Positions 8,908-16,816 of a stretch of DNA of 37,487 nucleotides are shown piece by piece; the first letter of the stretch is position 1; every line of letters starts with the position of its first letter. The stretch covers positions 1 through 37,487 of the forward strand of contig JACYLN010000125.1 in NCBI GenBank assembly GCA_015272515.1, read 5' to 3'. This DNA is from Leptolyngbyaceae cyanobacterium C42_A2020_001. GTDB taxonomy: Bacteria > Cyanobacteriota > Cyanobacteriia > Leptolyngbyales > Leptolyngbyaceae. The position numbers and the translations under genes were made by a program. The notes under the pieces are model-generated. The model was not told where the DNA came from, ran no database searches, and saw only the letters and a list, made by a program, of their open reading frames with translations.

Positions 8908-9195
8908 CTATTGATTGTCTCTGGTAGAGCGGGAAAGGACTTCATCCGTAGAGTCTGAGCCTTCGGGATTAGGGTTGTTGGCAGTTGGTATGTCGGTTGC
9001 TTGAGGATCGGAGGTACCGCGAACATGCTGCTCTGAAGAACTGGGCGCGGTTCCTCCAGCGGCATTTGGTCCTTCCCCAACAGCAGCATTTTCGGCTTCC
9101 TGTTGGGAGATTTTGGGATTGGAATTGATCGCGGCAGTTCTAGCTCCGGCATTGTCAGCAACATCTTCTAATTGAGTTTTTGTTGAGTCTTCCAT
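8908..9195 (-). CDS. Small disordered hydrophilic protein
   Basis: A 95-residue protein that starts MEDSTKTQLEDVADNAG and is dominated by Ala, Asn, Ser, Gly, Pro, Glu and Asp, with no hydrophobic core, Cys or membrane segment. It is predicted to be intrinsically disordered. A TTG at 9237 would add 14 residues, but the ATG at 9195 has GGAG at a usable spacing and is preferred. A competing minus frame (8808-9164) lacks protein-like composition. I do not recognise the family; disordered Asn/Ala/Gly-rich proteins of this size are often stress-related, which is only a guess here. Confidence 0.65.
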   Translation of the reverse strand: MEDSTKTQLEDVADNAGARTAAINSNPKISQQEAENAAVGEGPNAAGGTAPSSSEQHVRGTSDPQATDIPTANNPNPEGSDSTDEVLSRSTRDNQ

Positions 9196-9244
9196 TGCTG
9201 GTTTTCTCCAAATCGTTGAGGGTTGCGATTTACTCAAAGTGAAT

Positions 9245-9571
9245 TTATGCAGAAATTTGGGTGATGGCGATATCTTCGCGAAGGTTGTCGTATTTGGTTG
9301 GAGCTAAAACCCTGGTACGACCAACCCGCTTGGGATGAATGGGGGGCTTAAATTGAGTCAATTCGTGGAAGCGGTTGGCTAGCCAGGAGGAGCCTTTGGC
9401 AATGCAACTGGGACAGATTTCACCGTAGCGATCGCCTCGTGCATTACAAACAGTGACTTCAGCATCTCTCATCTCAAACGGATGGTCACACGTCCAACAG
9501 TGGCACTGTTTAGGAGCAGAATTATATTCAACTTGAAGCTGTAACAATCCTTGACTCAATAAGGTCTCCAT
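9245..9571 (-). CDS. Small zinc-ribbon protein
   Basis: A 108-residue protein. Residues about 20-60 hold CHCWTCDHPFEM, then VTVCNARGDRYGEICPSC, so CxC-x2-C and CPSC pairs could form a zinc ribbon or knuckle. The rest is basic with Trp and Arg (SSWLANRFHE, PKRVGRTRVL), compatible with nucleic-acid or protein binding. A GTG at 9601 would extend it by ten residues, but the ATG at 9571 has GAGGAG ten bases upstream. It precedes the disordered-protein gene on the same strand by 49 bp, so the two may be co-transcribed. Family not recognised. Confidence 0.75.
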   Translation of the reverse strand: METLLSQGLLQLQVEYNSAPKQCHCWTCDHPFEMRDAEVTVCNARGDRYGEICPSCIAKGSSWLANRFHELTQFKPPIHPKRVGRTRVLAPTKYDNLREDIAITQISA

Positions 9572-9787
9572 CTTAGTTAAACTCCTCGACAAATTAAACA
9601 CTTATTTATGAGCAAACAGAAATAAGATCGTTACAGAGCTAATGTCTCTCTTAGAGGCTAAGTAGACAAACGCAAGCACTCCGAATCTTCTAACTGTTAT
9701 CGTTATTGTGGCGAATTCGAGGCGATTAAAAATCTAACCACAGCACAGTTTTTTGATCGCTCGCGTTAAAGAATCATGACTGAAGCA

Positions 9788-9834
9788 ACGGGATGCCCGT
9801 GTAACGAGGGTTACCTCTGCGGCGCGATCGCCGC
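9788..9834. repeat. Three abutting perfect hairpins
   Basis: In order: ACGGG-ATG-CCCGT at 9788-9800, GTAAC-GAGG-GTTAC at 9801-9814, and GCGGCG-CGAT-CGCCGC at 9819-9834. All stems are perfect. The third ends immediately at the stop codon of the DUF218 gene (9835) and could act as its terminator; no T-tract follows on the minus strand. An alternative stem GAGG/CCTC competes with the second hairpin. Confidence 0.6.
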
Positions 9835-10557
9835 TTAGGAGATCACTCTAGGTAAAACTCGGCAATTCCAATCCACAAGTTTCCGCTTCACTTCGGCTGG
9901 AGGATTACTTAATTCGGCGGGACTTTTTTGTTTAAATCGTCCTGTCACTGCATAGTGGAGCAATCCCACATACTCCCGCAACAACAGCAGCGATTGTTCT
10001 CCAGAAGACCATTGAGTTGGCAAGGCAATTGCATGGGGAGTTACACTGAACCCTAAGCTGCGAAAAACTAACACCGAGCGCAGCATGTGGGGTAGGTCCG
10101 TCACGAGGAGAATAGTTTGCACTTGCTGAGGATGCAATACGGCAGACGAGAAAATAGCGTTTTCCTCAGTGGATTGAGAACAACTTTCTCCACTCAATGC
10201 CTTTTTAGGAATGTCAGTCGTTTGTAATTCTTCAATGAAAAAATTGGCATCAGTCATGCCACTAACAAAGATTTTGGGAGCACGCTTTTCCCGCCAAAGT
10301 TGTTCAGCCACATCAATGCGGCTTTGCCGTAAAATCCCTCCCCGACCCAACACCACAATTGATTGAACCGTAGCACCAGAATCTGGCGGTAGTGCGGCTG
10401 TTATTCCTTGCGTTAGTAGGCTGACACCCATCGGAGAGGCGATCGCCAAACAAATCAGGACGATTGGGGTAATGGGTACCAAAAAGCGTTTGCGCCAACG
10501 CTGAGAGCTAACGAGCCAAAGGATTCCTAGCAGTGCCAGAACAATGAGTGCTTCCAT
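9835..10557 (-). CDS. DUF218 / YdcF-SanA-like membrane protein
   Basis: A 240-residue protein with two N-terminal membrane segments (about residues 2-17 and 26-50) followed by a DUF218 domain: QSIVVLGRGG, RIDVAEQLWREKRAPKIFVSG, SQSTEENAIFS and ILLVTDLPHMLRSVLVFRSLGF. This is the layout of the SanA/YdcF/ElyC family, whose members bind nucleotides or take part in envelope integrity. The conserved acidic and Asn residues of the family (TEENA, VTD) are present. The ATG at 10557 is directly before the first membrane segment. It lies 32 bp after the kinase gene on the same strand, so co-transcription is likely. Confidence 0.85.
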   Translation of the reverse strand: MEALIVLALLGILWLVSSQRWRKRFLVPITPIVLICLAIASPMGVSLLTQGITAALPPDSGATVQSIVVLGRGGILRQSRIDVAEQLWREKRAPKIFVSGMTDANFFIEELQTTDIPKKALSGESCSQSTEENAIFSSAVLHPQQVQTILLVTDLPHMLRSVLVFRSLGFSVTPHAIALPTQWSSGEQSLLLLREYVGLLHYAVTGRFKQKSPAELSNPPAEVKRKLVDWNCRVLPRVIS

Positions 10558-10589
10558 AGTTTGATACCGTTAACCTAATCGCTGGTACT

Positions 10590-12335
10590 TTAGGGCTTGA
10601 TGAAATACCGATCAGGTTTCCGTTGAGAGAGCGTGTTCGATCGCTTCAAAATAAGATGCAAAATTAGTGCAACTAATGTGAAACCGCTGCAAGAGAGCAG
10701 GATCAGCACGAAGGGTTTTGAAAAACTGGTAGCAAATCCAATGCCTAAACTTATGCCCATCATGGCAGTTACCAGCGAAACGGTGATCGCTATCCCTTTG
10801 GCTAGCTCTTTGTAGATCAGTTTCTCAACCACTGCTCCAATCGCCGTCCCCAAAATTGCCCCTTCCACAACTCCCCCCACTGCTCCAGAAATGGCACTGC
10901 TTCCAGCATTGGGCAGTCCATCAGTTAAGGTTGCGAAAAAGATTCCAATCCCTAATGCAATCGCTGTGAGGGTACTTGCGGTTGAACCTGTGCGCGACCC
11001 CGAAGACTGCAAAAACCATGCTGCCAACTGTAGCCCAATCGCTGCCCCCACCACTGCCCCAAATCCTGCGGTTGCGGTAGAGTCTGCGATCGTCCCCATG
11101 ATCAGCACCATCCAGGTGGCTAACCAGCTAATGCCCAGGGAAAGGATACACAGGAGAAACAGCGGCCCGTAGGGCAACACGGAGGAAGCCGGAGTTGGCA
11201 GCGTTTGGATCTGGAGCGTTAACGGGTACGTTTTTGTCAGGGTGTTGGTGTGTAGCAACAGAGTGCGAACGTAGGTTTTACCTGTCATCAGGCGGCGAGT
11301 ATCAACTGTGACTTGGCATTCAACTTCGTTCCCAGAGAACACAACCGGGTTGACTGAAACCCATTGGTACAAATCAATCGGTGGATCATGGCGATGGGGT
11401 GCAATTTCCCATTCTCCTTCCAGGGTGGTGTCTGGAGTGGGATTGGTAATGATGATGGACTGGCTCAAAAACTCACCTGGCTTTTGAGCGTTAAACCCCA
11501 AGCTAGACTGGCTAAATTGAGCCTCTGGAGGACGCAGGGGGGTATGAGGAAGGGCAGCGATCGCGGCTAAAGCATTGGTGTAACGGTCTTTCAGCCGAGG
11601 TTCTACCATTTTCTCCAGCCAGTTTACCCAATGTTGATTTAGCTTAGGAACGAGGTGCTTGAAGCTCACTCGATAGCTGATGTCAACTAAGTCTCCGATG
11701 TTGTCCGATTTTGTGCCCGTGAGCAGGCAAATCAAACTCATCCCCAGTCCATATAAGTCCGAAGCTTCAGTGAGTTGACGATTGAAGAGCTGTTCTGGTG
11801 GCATGAAGCCCAGTGTGCCTTTAACCACGCTGCTAACGCCAACTTCGCCTTCTCCTACTCGTGCGAAGCCAAAATCAACGAGATAAACATTGCCTGCCTT
11901 ATCTACAAGGATGTTTTCCGGTTTAATGTCTCGATGGATGACCGGGGGAATGCGATTTTGCAGATAAACGAGAACTTCCAGCGCTGCGATCGCAATCTGG
12001 CGAATTTCGTTGGGATGGTAACTGCGAGAGGTTGCTAATGATTCAGCATTCTTGTATTCCTGAACCATGCAAAACCCATCAGCGGTTTGAAACGAGTCCA
12101 AATACCGAGGAATTCCTGGGTGATCTAGCTCTTTGAGCAATTGAATTTCGCGATCGTAAGTGTCGTAGCTCGACCAGGTTGAACCAGACTTGGCAAACTG
12201 AAATTGTTTGATTACAACGGGTTGATTAACCCTCGTATCGATCGCAAGATAGGTGACCCGACCTCCAGCACGGTTGTGACCAAGCTCCCTCTCTACCCGA
12301 TAATTCTGTTCGGAAAAATCTGGAAAATTACTCAT
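10590..12335 (-). CDS. Ser/Thr protein kinase with membrane C-terminus
   Basis: A 581-residue Hanks-type kinase. The kinase domain spans about residues 12-270: Gly-rich loop region LGHNRAGGRVTYLA, ATP-binding Lys in VVIKQF (K43), catalytic HRDIKPEN (HRD 134-136), DFGFA (154-156) and the GTLGFMPPEQ activation segment. A beta-rich segment at about 280-385 follows (IIITNPTPDTTLEGEWEI), resembling domains appended to cyanobacterial kinases. Residues from about 390 hold several hydrophobic, Ala/Gly-rich spans that should cross the membrane four to six times. The kinase is therefore at the inner face of the membrane. It sits between Wzc and a DUF218 gene, so a role in envelope or polysaccharide control is possible but unproven. 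Confidence 0.93.
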   Translation of the reverse strand: MSNFPDFSEQNYRVERELGHNRAGGRVTYLAIDTRVNQPVVIKQFQFAKSGSTWSSYDTYDREIQLLKELDHPGIPRYLDSFQTADGFCMVQEYKNAESLATSRSYHPNEIRQIAIAALEVLVYLQNRIPPVIHRDIKPENILVDKAGNVYLVDFGFARVGEGEVGVSSVVKGTLGFMPPEQLFNRQLTEASDLYGLGMSLICLLTGTKSDNIGDLVDISYRVSFKHLVPKLNQHWVNWLEKMVEPRLKDRYTNALAAIAALPHTPLRPPEAQFSQSSLGFNAQKPGEFLSQSIIITNPTPDTTLEGEWEIAPHRHDPPIDLYQWVSVNPVVFSGNEVECQVTVDTRRLMTGKTYVRTLLLHTNTLTKTYPLTLQIQTLPTPASSVLPYGPLFLLCILSLGISWLATWMVLIMGTIADSTATAGFGAVVGAAIGLQLAAWFLQSSGSRTGSTASTLTAIALGIGIFFATLTDGLPNAGSSAISGAVGGVVEGAILGTAIGAVVEKLIYKELAKGIAITVSLVTAMMGISLGIGFATSFSKPFVLILLSCSGFTLVALILHLILKRSNTLSQRKPDRYFIKP

Positions 12336-12692
12336 AGTAGTCGCCGATTAATCTGAAGGAGACAGAGCAGGCAACGATCTTTTCCTCCCGTAAAGAGTCT
12401 ACGTGAAAATAGGGGGAATGCAAAAGATATTTTGCTAACGAATTTCCAACAATTTTGAGAAGAAAATCAGCTAAAAGTCCGCGTAATATAAACAGTTGAT
12501 GAAGACGAGTTAAACAATCAGAATAAAACCAGTTGTTGTGATACCCGCTAAAGCTTCAAATGAGTTTTAACAAAGAGGTTGGCATCGGAAAACGAACGTG
12601 GATTGAATCATGTGAGGCGTTGGTGGTTCGGCAATTTGAACTCATCACGTGCCTATGCTCTGGTGTTTCAGAACTTTTTTTATTTGGTCATC
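12336..12692. other. Intergenic region between kinase and wzc-like genes
   Basis: This 357-bp gap separates two minus-strand genes and should hold the kinase promoter and the end of the wzc transcript. It is AT-rich with several A/T runs. A 52-codon plus-strand frame from 12560 runs into the wzc-like gene and has no ribosome-binding site. I see no RNA gene or convincing terminator. Confidence 0.5.
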
Positions 12693-14984
12693 TTAAAGAC
12701 GCTTTGAAAGGTCAATGATAGGAGGGGTAATATCACTATCAATCACTTCAGTAGTCTGCTTTTCAGATGCGGTGTAGTAACGATAGTATGAGTCATACAG
12801 GTTAGATTTGTAGTCTTTTGCGCCATTCGCGATCGCGCCCAAAATAGACACGTTAAATTGCTTCAACCCTTCCAGGGTTTGAGTCAAGGCAGCGCTCTTA
12901 ACTTTACCAAGTCCTACCACCAGGATGATGCCATCCGTTTTTGGCGCGAACAGCTTTGCGTCTGCTAAACCAAGTAACGGTGGGGTATCGTAAATCACCA
13001 GATCGTAGGTTTCTTTAAATTGCTCCATTAATTTCTGCATCTTTTGAGAAGAGAGGAGCTTAGTTGGATCTGGCGGGATTTGCCCTGCTGTCATCACAAA
13101 CAAATTCTCTTCAATAGGGGATTGTTGAACAACCTGCTCAAAGTCCAAATCTAGCGAAATCACGTTGCTGAGTCCGTAGCTGTTCATCAATCCCAAGCGA
13201 TTGTGCAGTTGGGGTAGGCGTAAATCAGTATCAACCAGTAAAACCCGTTGCCCCAAAGCTGCCGCCGTCTGCGCCAAATAAACGGAGGTGGTTGATTTCC
13301 CTTCGCCTGCGGTGCAAGAACTGATAACAATGGAGCGAACTTGCGTGTCAGAACTTAATAGCCGAATGTTGGCGTACAGAGAACGGAATGCTTCTAAAAA
13401 CGGTGAAGTGGTGTAATGAGGTTTTGAATTGTTGTTTAAGCCAATCTTTTGGCTCATCTGTTGCACAAACCCTAAAACCTCTGCAACAGAAGACAATTTA
13501 CCCGCAACTGCATCAATTTTTTCAAGGTCAGTCAACTCAGGGTTATGAGGAATAACGCCCAGAATTGGTAACTTGCTGATATCCTTAACTTCCTCAGGTG
13601 AGTGTAAGACATTGCTAATTTTATCGAGTAGCAAAGCGACACCAACGCCTAGTAACAAACCCAAAACAGCCCCCAACATGGCAGACCGTTTAGTATTTGC
13701 GCTAGAAGGAATTGGATCAGTGGGAGGGGTAAGAATCTGCCAGGGAGCTTTTCGTTGACCAGCGTCAATTCGTAATGCTTCCCGTTTTGCCAAAAATTGG
13801 TTCAGGTTTTCAGTGGCGATTTTTAATTCTCGTTGGATGTCAGTATACCGTCGAGAAATAACTGATAGTTGTTTGATTTGTTGGTTCAGACTATCTTCCG
13901 CCTGGGTCAAAATTTTGTTGCGGGCTTCCAACTCTCGAATTCTACTTGCTACTTCAGTTTGAACTTGCTGCCCTTCTCGACCCAGGAGCGATAGGAGATT
14001 TTGTTGTTGATCTTTTAAGACTTGAATATCAGCCGTTCCATCCCGAAACACGCTCGATTCTTTTGCAATTTGGCTTCTAATATCTAGAAGCTGATTTAAC
14101 AACGCTTGATAACGAGTATTGTCTCGCAGAGCTGAAGCCGATACTGATTCGCTGGGTAATTCAGTTATTTGTTTGGATAAGTCTACATACAGAGCTTGAG
14201 TCTCATTGAGCTTAACTTGGGTTTCGAGCCGCTGCTGACCAATTACTCCCTTTTGGTCTGACAAAACTTTGCTAGTTGATTCAGGATCAATTAAGTTAAA
14301 TTGCTGACGAAAACTTTGTAGCTCATCCTGGAGGGTTTCAACGCGATCGCGCAACTGCGGAAGTTGAGTATCGACAAATTCAATCCCCTGTTTAACATCC
14401 GCCAATCGTTCTTCCAGGCTGTAATCAATGTAAGCCTTTGCCGTTAGCTTCAAAATTGCTTGCACTTTTCCGGCATCTTTATCCTGAAAAGAGACATTCA
14501 AAATTTCTGTGCTGGTACTGGGTACCACCTTCAATCCAGTCGCCAGCACATCGTAGCTCACATCCGGATACTTCGTCTGTAACTCCTTTGCAATGGGAGA
14601 TAGGAGCTTAGGGCTTTTTAGAAGTTGCAGTTTTGTCGCATCCAGTCCCTTCTCTCCTGCTGCCTGCTGTTGGTCTTTGCTGCTTAGAGTCTGTGGAACA
14701 GAAGAGAGAACCTCAGTTTCAACCGTGACAGGTTTTGTAAGAATATCAAATCCTGCTTGATAAACAGGGGTGCTAGTCATGGACTTTAGTACCGCGGCTG
14801 AAGTGACAACCGTTGTGACTCCTAGAATAACGGGGATCCGCCGCCGCAGGGTTGAAAAGACTTGACCCAGGTTTAACCCGCCTTCGTCACCTTTGCTCAC
14901 CTCCCCTGCAGGAGAAGCCGGCAGCCATTGAAAGCGTCTACCATCTTTAACTAGCTCTGGTTGGGGATATTGTTGACCCTGCAT
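12693..14984 (-). CDS. Polysaccharide co-polymerase / BY-kinase (Wzc-like)
   Basis: A 763-residue Wzc-type protein for exopolysaccharide chain-length control and export, in the inner membrane. A Wzz domain lies between two membrane spans (about 49-70 and 435-453), with a periplasmic coiled-coil-rich loop at about 190-400. The cytoplasmic BY-kinase domain has Walker A SCTAGEGKSTT (556-566), Walker A' LLVDTDLRLP (582-591) and Walker B LVIYDTPPL (662-670). A C-terminal tyrosine cluster (Y730, Y733, Y734, Y736, Y737) is the expected autophosphorylation tail. The Wza-like gene lies 130 bp upstream on the same strand, giving a Wza-Wzc export pair. No glycosyltransferases are in the window. Confidence 0.95.
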   Translation of the reverse strand: MQGQQYPQPELVKDGRRFQWLPASPAGEVSKGDEGGLNLGQVFSTLRRRIPVILGVTTVVTSAAVLKSMTSTPVYQAGFDILTKPVTVETEVLSSVPQTLSSKDQQQAAGEKGLDATKLQLLKSPKLLSPIAKELQTKYPDVSYDVLATGLKVVPSTSTEILNVSFQDKDAGKVQAILKLTAKAYIDYSLEERLADVKQGIEFVDTQLPQLRDRVETLQDELQSFRQQFNLIDPESTSKVLSDQKGVIGQQRLETQVKLNETQALYVDLSKQITELPSESVSASALRDNTRYQALLNQLLDIRSQIAKESSVFRDGTADIQVLKDQQQNLLSLLGREGQQVQTEVASRIRELEARNKILTQAEDSLNQQIKQLSVISRRYTDIQRELKIATENLNQFLAKREALRIDAGQRKAPWQILTPPTDPIPSSANTKRSAMLGAVLGLLLGVGVALLLDKISNVLHSPEEVKDISKLPILGVIPHNPELTDLEKIDAVAGKLSSVAEVLGFVQQMSQKIGLNNNSKPHYTTSPFLEAFRSLYANIRLLSSDTQVRSIVISSCTAGEGKSTTSVYLAQTAAALGQRVLLVDTDLRLPQLHNRLGLMNSYGLSNVISLDLDFEQVVQQSPIEENLFVMTAGQIPPDPTKLLSSQKMQKLMEQFKETYDLVIYDTPPLLGLADAKLFAPKTDGIILVVGLGKVKSAALTQTLEGLKQFNVSILGAIANGAKDYKSNLYDSYYRYYTASEKQTTEVIDSDITPPIIDLSKRL

Positions 14985-15114
14985 GGTGGTCTCTTCTGCA
15001 TGTGCTAGGTGGAAGTATGAAGCAAACCCGAAATCGATAAAGTGAACCGTTGCGCGTCTCTATTAATGATGACGGATGAAATGAAAAGCGACTTATTTTC
15101 AACGGCGCGCATGA

Positions 15115-16587
15115 TTATCTTCTAAAAATGGAGTAGATGCTAAGAATTGACAGAAAACTGTTAATTGGAGTGATCACGGCGTTTAGGTTATCCGACACGG
15201 TTGCCAGGGCAGAGCGGTTGACAATCACAATGTCATCATTACGGAGGGATGGATTTCCGTCTTCATCGACTCCTTTATCCAAATCGAGGCGGACTGATCG
15301 CCGGGTTACCGTTCCATCTGAGTTGAGCCGAACCAGTTCCACTGAACGCTTGAATGCTCGAACGTTAAATCCTCCCGCCGCAAGTATAGCCTGATTCAAG
15401 GGAGTGTTGGGCGGAACCCGAAGAACACCGGGCTGCTTCACTTCTCCTACCACATTGACCCGGATTGTGTCTGGAGAGAAACTGGCTGCTGCGATCTGCA
15501 TTGCCTCAGCGGTTGGAATTTCTTTTGCCATCGGGATAACAACCGTGTCCCGATCTTGCAGAATCAAATCCTGATTAATGTCTCCTGTTTGGAGTAGTTT
15601 CCACAGATCAATGTCAATAATTTTCTCAGTTCCACTGCGGGTCATGCGGCGCACTTGAATTTTGCGAATATCGGCTTGAGGTTTGATGCCTCCAGCTACT
15701 TGAATGGCGCGGGTAATGGTTGGAGGGCGATCGCCGCCGCCTGCGGTTTGTCCTGTTTCCCCAGCCGCACCTGTTCTAGCAGTTGCAGAAACGGTGTAAG
15801 GTCCAGGACGGTAGACCTCCCCTACCACCGCAATATTCAACGGTTGGCTGCGATCGGCGGCAAAACTGGCAGAAGCCAATTGCACTGATTCCGTTAGGCT
15901 AGTGGTTTTGACGGTAGGAATCATGATCGTGTCGCCGCTACGTAGAGAAATATCTCGTCGCTGGTCGCCGCTTTGCAAAAAGTCCCAGAGGTTAACTCGA
16001 AGTACCTGATCTCCTCCTCCTCGTTGGGGGCGGCGCACTTCTACGTTGCGGAGGTCAGCAACTTGGGTAATCCCTCCTGCTAGCTGCAAGGCTCGGGTTA
16101 CGGTAGGCAGTTGGGAACCTACGTCTGTTGTGGGAATGGTATAGGAACCGGGGCGATTCACTTCTCCCGACACGGCAACTTTTACAGGACGTGGCGCAAG
16201 CAGGGTCAGCGTCACAAGTGGATACTTGAGTAGCTTAGAGTATTGGGTGGAAATAGCATCGGATGCTTCTCGAAGCGTCAAACCTTCAACGGAGACGTTA
16301 CCGATTTCGGGTAGGTTTAAGGTGCCGTCTACTAACACCTGGTTTTCTCCACTAAATCGCGCCACTTTAAACACATCCACCCGAACGCGATCGCCCGCTC
16401 CTAAGGTATAGGCATCGCTTGTTTGTACGGTAGTCGAGTCATTTGTTTCTGGAGAGGTGACACTTTTAGCAGGAGATTGTGCCAACCCTGGGGGCAATCC
16501 ATAGGTGGTAACAAACACCATTAACGTCAAGCTTGCAACCGGTTGAACCAGACGTTTTTTGTAGCCTTCAGTAACTTTACCTACCAT
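15115..16587 (-). CDS. Polysaccharide export protein (Wza-like, SLBB domains)
   Basis: A 490-residue outer-membrane polysaccharide export protein. The N-terminus has a signal segment (VASLTLMVFVTTYGLPPGLAQ). Next is the Poly_export domain (YTLGAGDRVRVDVFKVARFSG, LPEIGNVSVEGLT), then three SLBB repeats, each opening with a V-GEV-RPG motif: VSGEVNRPGSY, VVGEVYRPGPY and VVGEVKQPGVL. The C-terminus is hydrophobic. It forms the channel partner of the Wzc-like protein encoded downstream. The ATG at 16587 was kept. It is divergent from cobJ across a 229-bp gap. Confidence 0.95.
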   Translation of the reverse strand: MVGKVTEGYKKRLVQPVASLTLMVFVTTYGLPPGLAQSPAKSVTSPETNDSTTVQTSDAYTLGAGDRVRVDVFKVARFSGENQVLVDGTLNLPEIGNVSVEGLTLREASDAISTQYSKLLKYPLVTLTLLAPRPVKVAVSGEVNRPGSYTIPTTDVGSQLPTVTRALQLAGGITQVADLRNVEVRRPQRGGGDQVLRVNLWDFLQSGDQRRDISLRSGDTIMIPTVKTTSLTESVQLASASFAADRSQPLNIAVVGEVYRPGPYTVSATARTGAAGETGQTAGGGDRPPTITRAIQVAGGIKPQADIRKIQVRRMTRSGTEKIIDIDLWKLLQTGDINQDLILQDRDTVVIPMAKEIPTAEAMQIAAASFSPDTIRVNVVGEVKQPGVLRVPPNTPLNQAILAAGGFNVRAFKRSVELVRLNSDGTVTRRSVRLDLDKGVDEDGNPSLRNDDIVIVNRSALATVSDNLNAVITPINSFLSILSIYSIFRR

Positions 16588-16816
16588 ATACTCAAGCTTT
16601 TTGAAGGTAGTTCCATATTATGGATATTTCTAAAGAAACATCGTTCTATAAAACAGCAAATTTACTGATTCTTCACATGAAAAAATCTGTTTTGTTCGAT
16701 CGCCTATCCAAATTACATCCTCATTGATGCAAGATGGGGTGACAGAATTCTACTCTAAGCTGCGAATTTATTGAGAAGGTTACATGAGCGTGTCAAGATG
16801 ATCTAGCACTATTTTT

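Noticed and set aside
8808..9164. 118-codon minus-strand frame overlapping the disordered-protein gene
   Set aside because: No ribosome-binding site; the frame starting at 9195 has a GGAG site and a coherent acidic composition.
9776..9838. 20-codon Cys-containing plus-strand frame across the three hairpins
   Set aside because: Very short, no clear ribosome-binding site, and overlaps the end of the DUF218 gene; the hairpins explain the sequence constraint better.
12560..12718. 52-codon plus-strand frame between kinase and wzc-like genes
   Set aside because: No Shine-Dalgarno, runs antisense into the wzc-like gene, and has no recognisable protein features.
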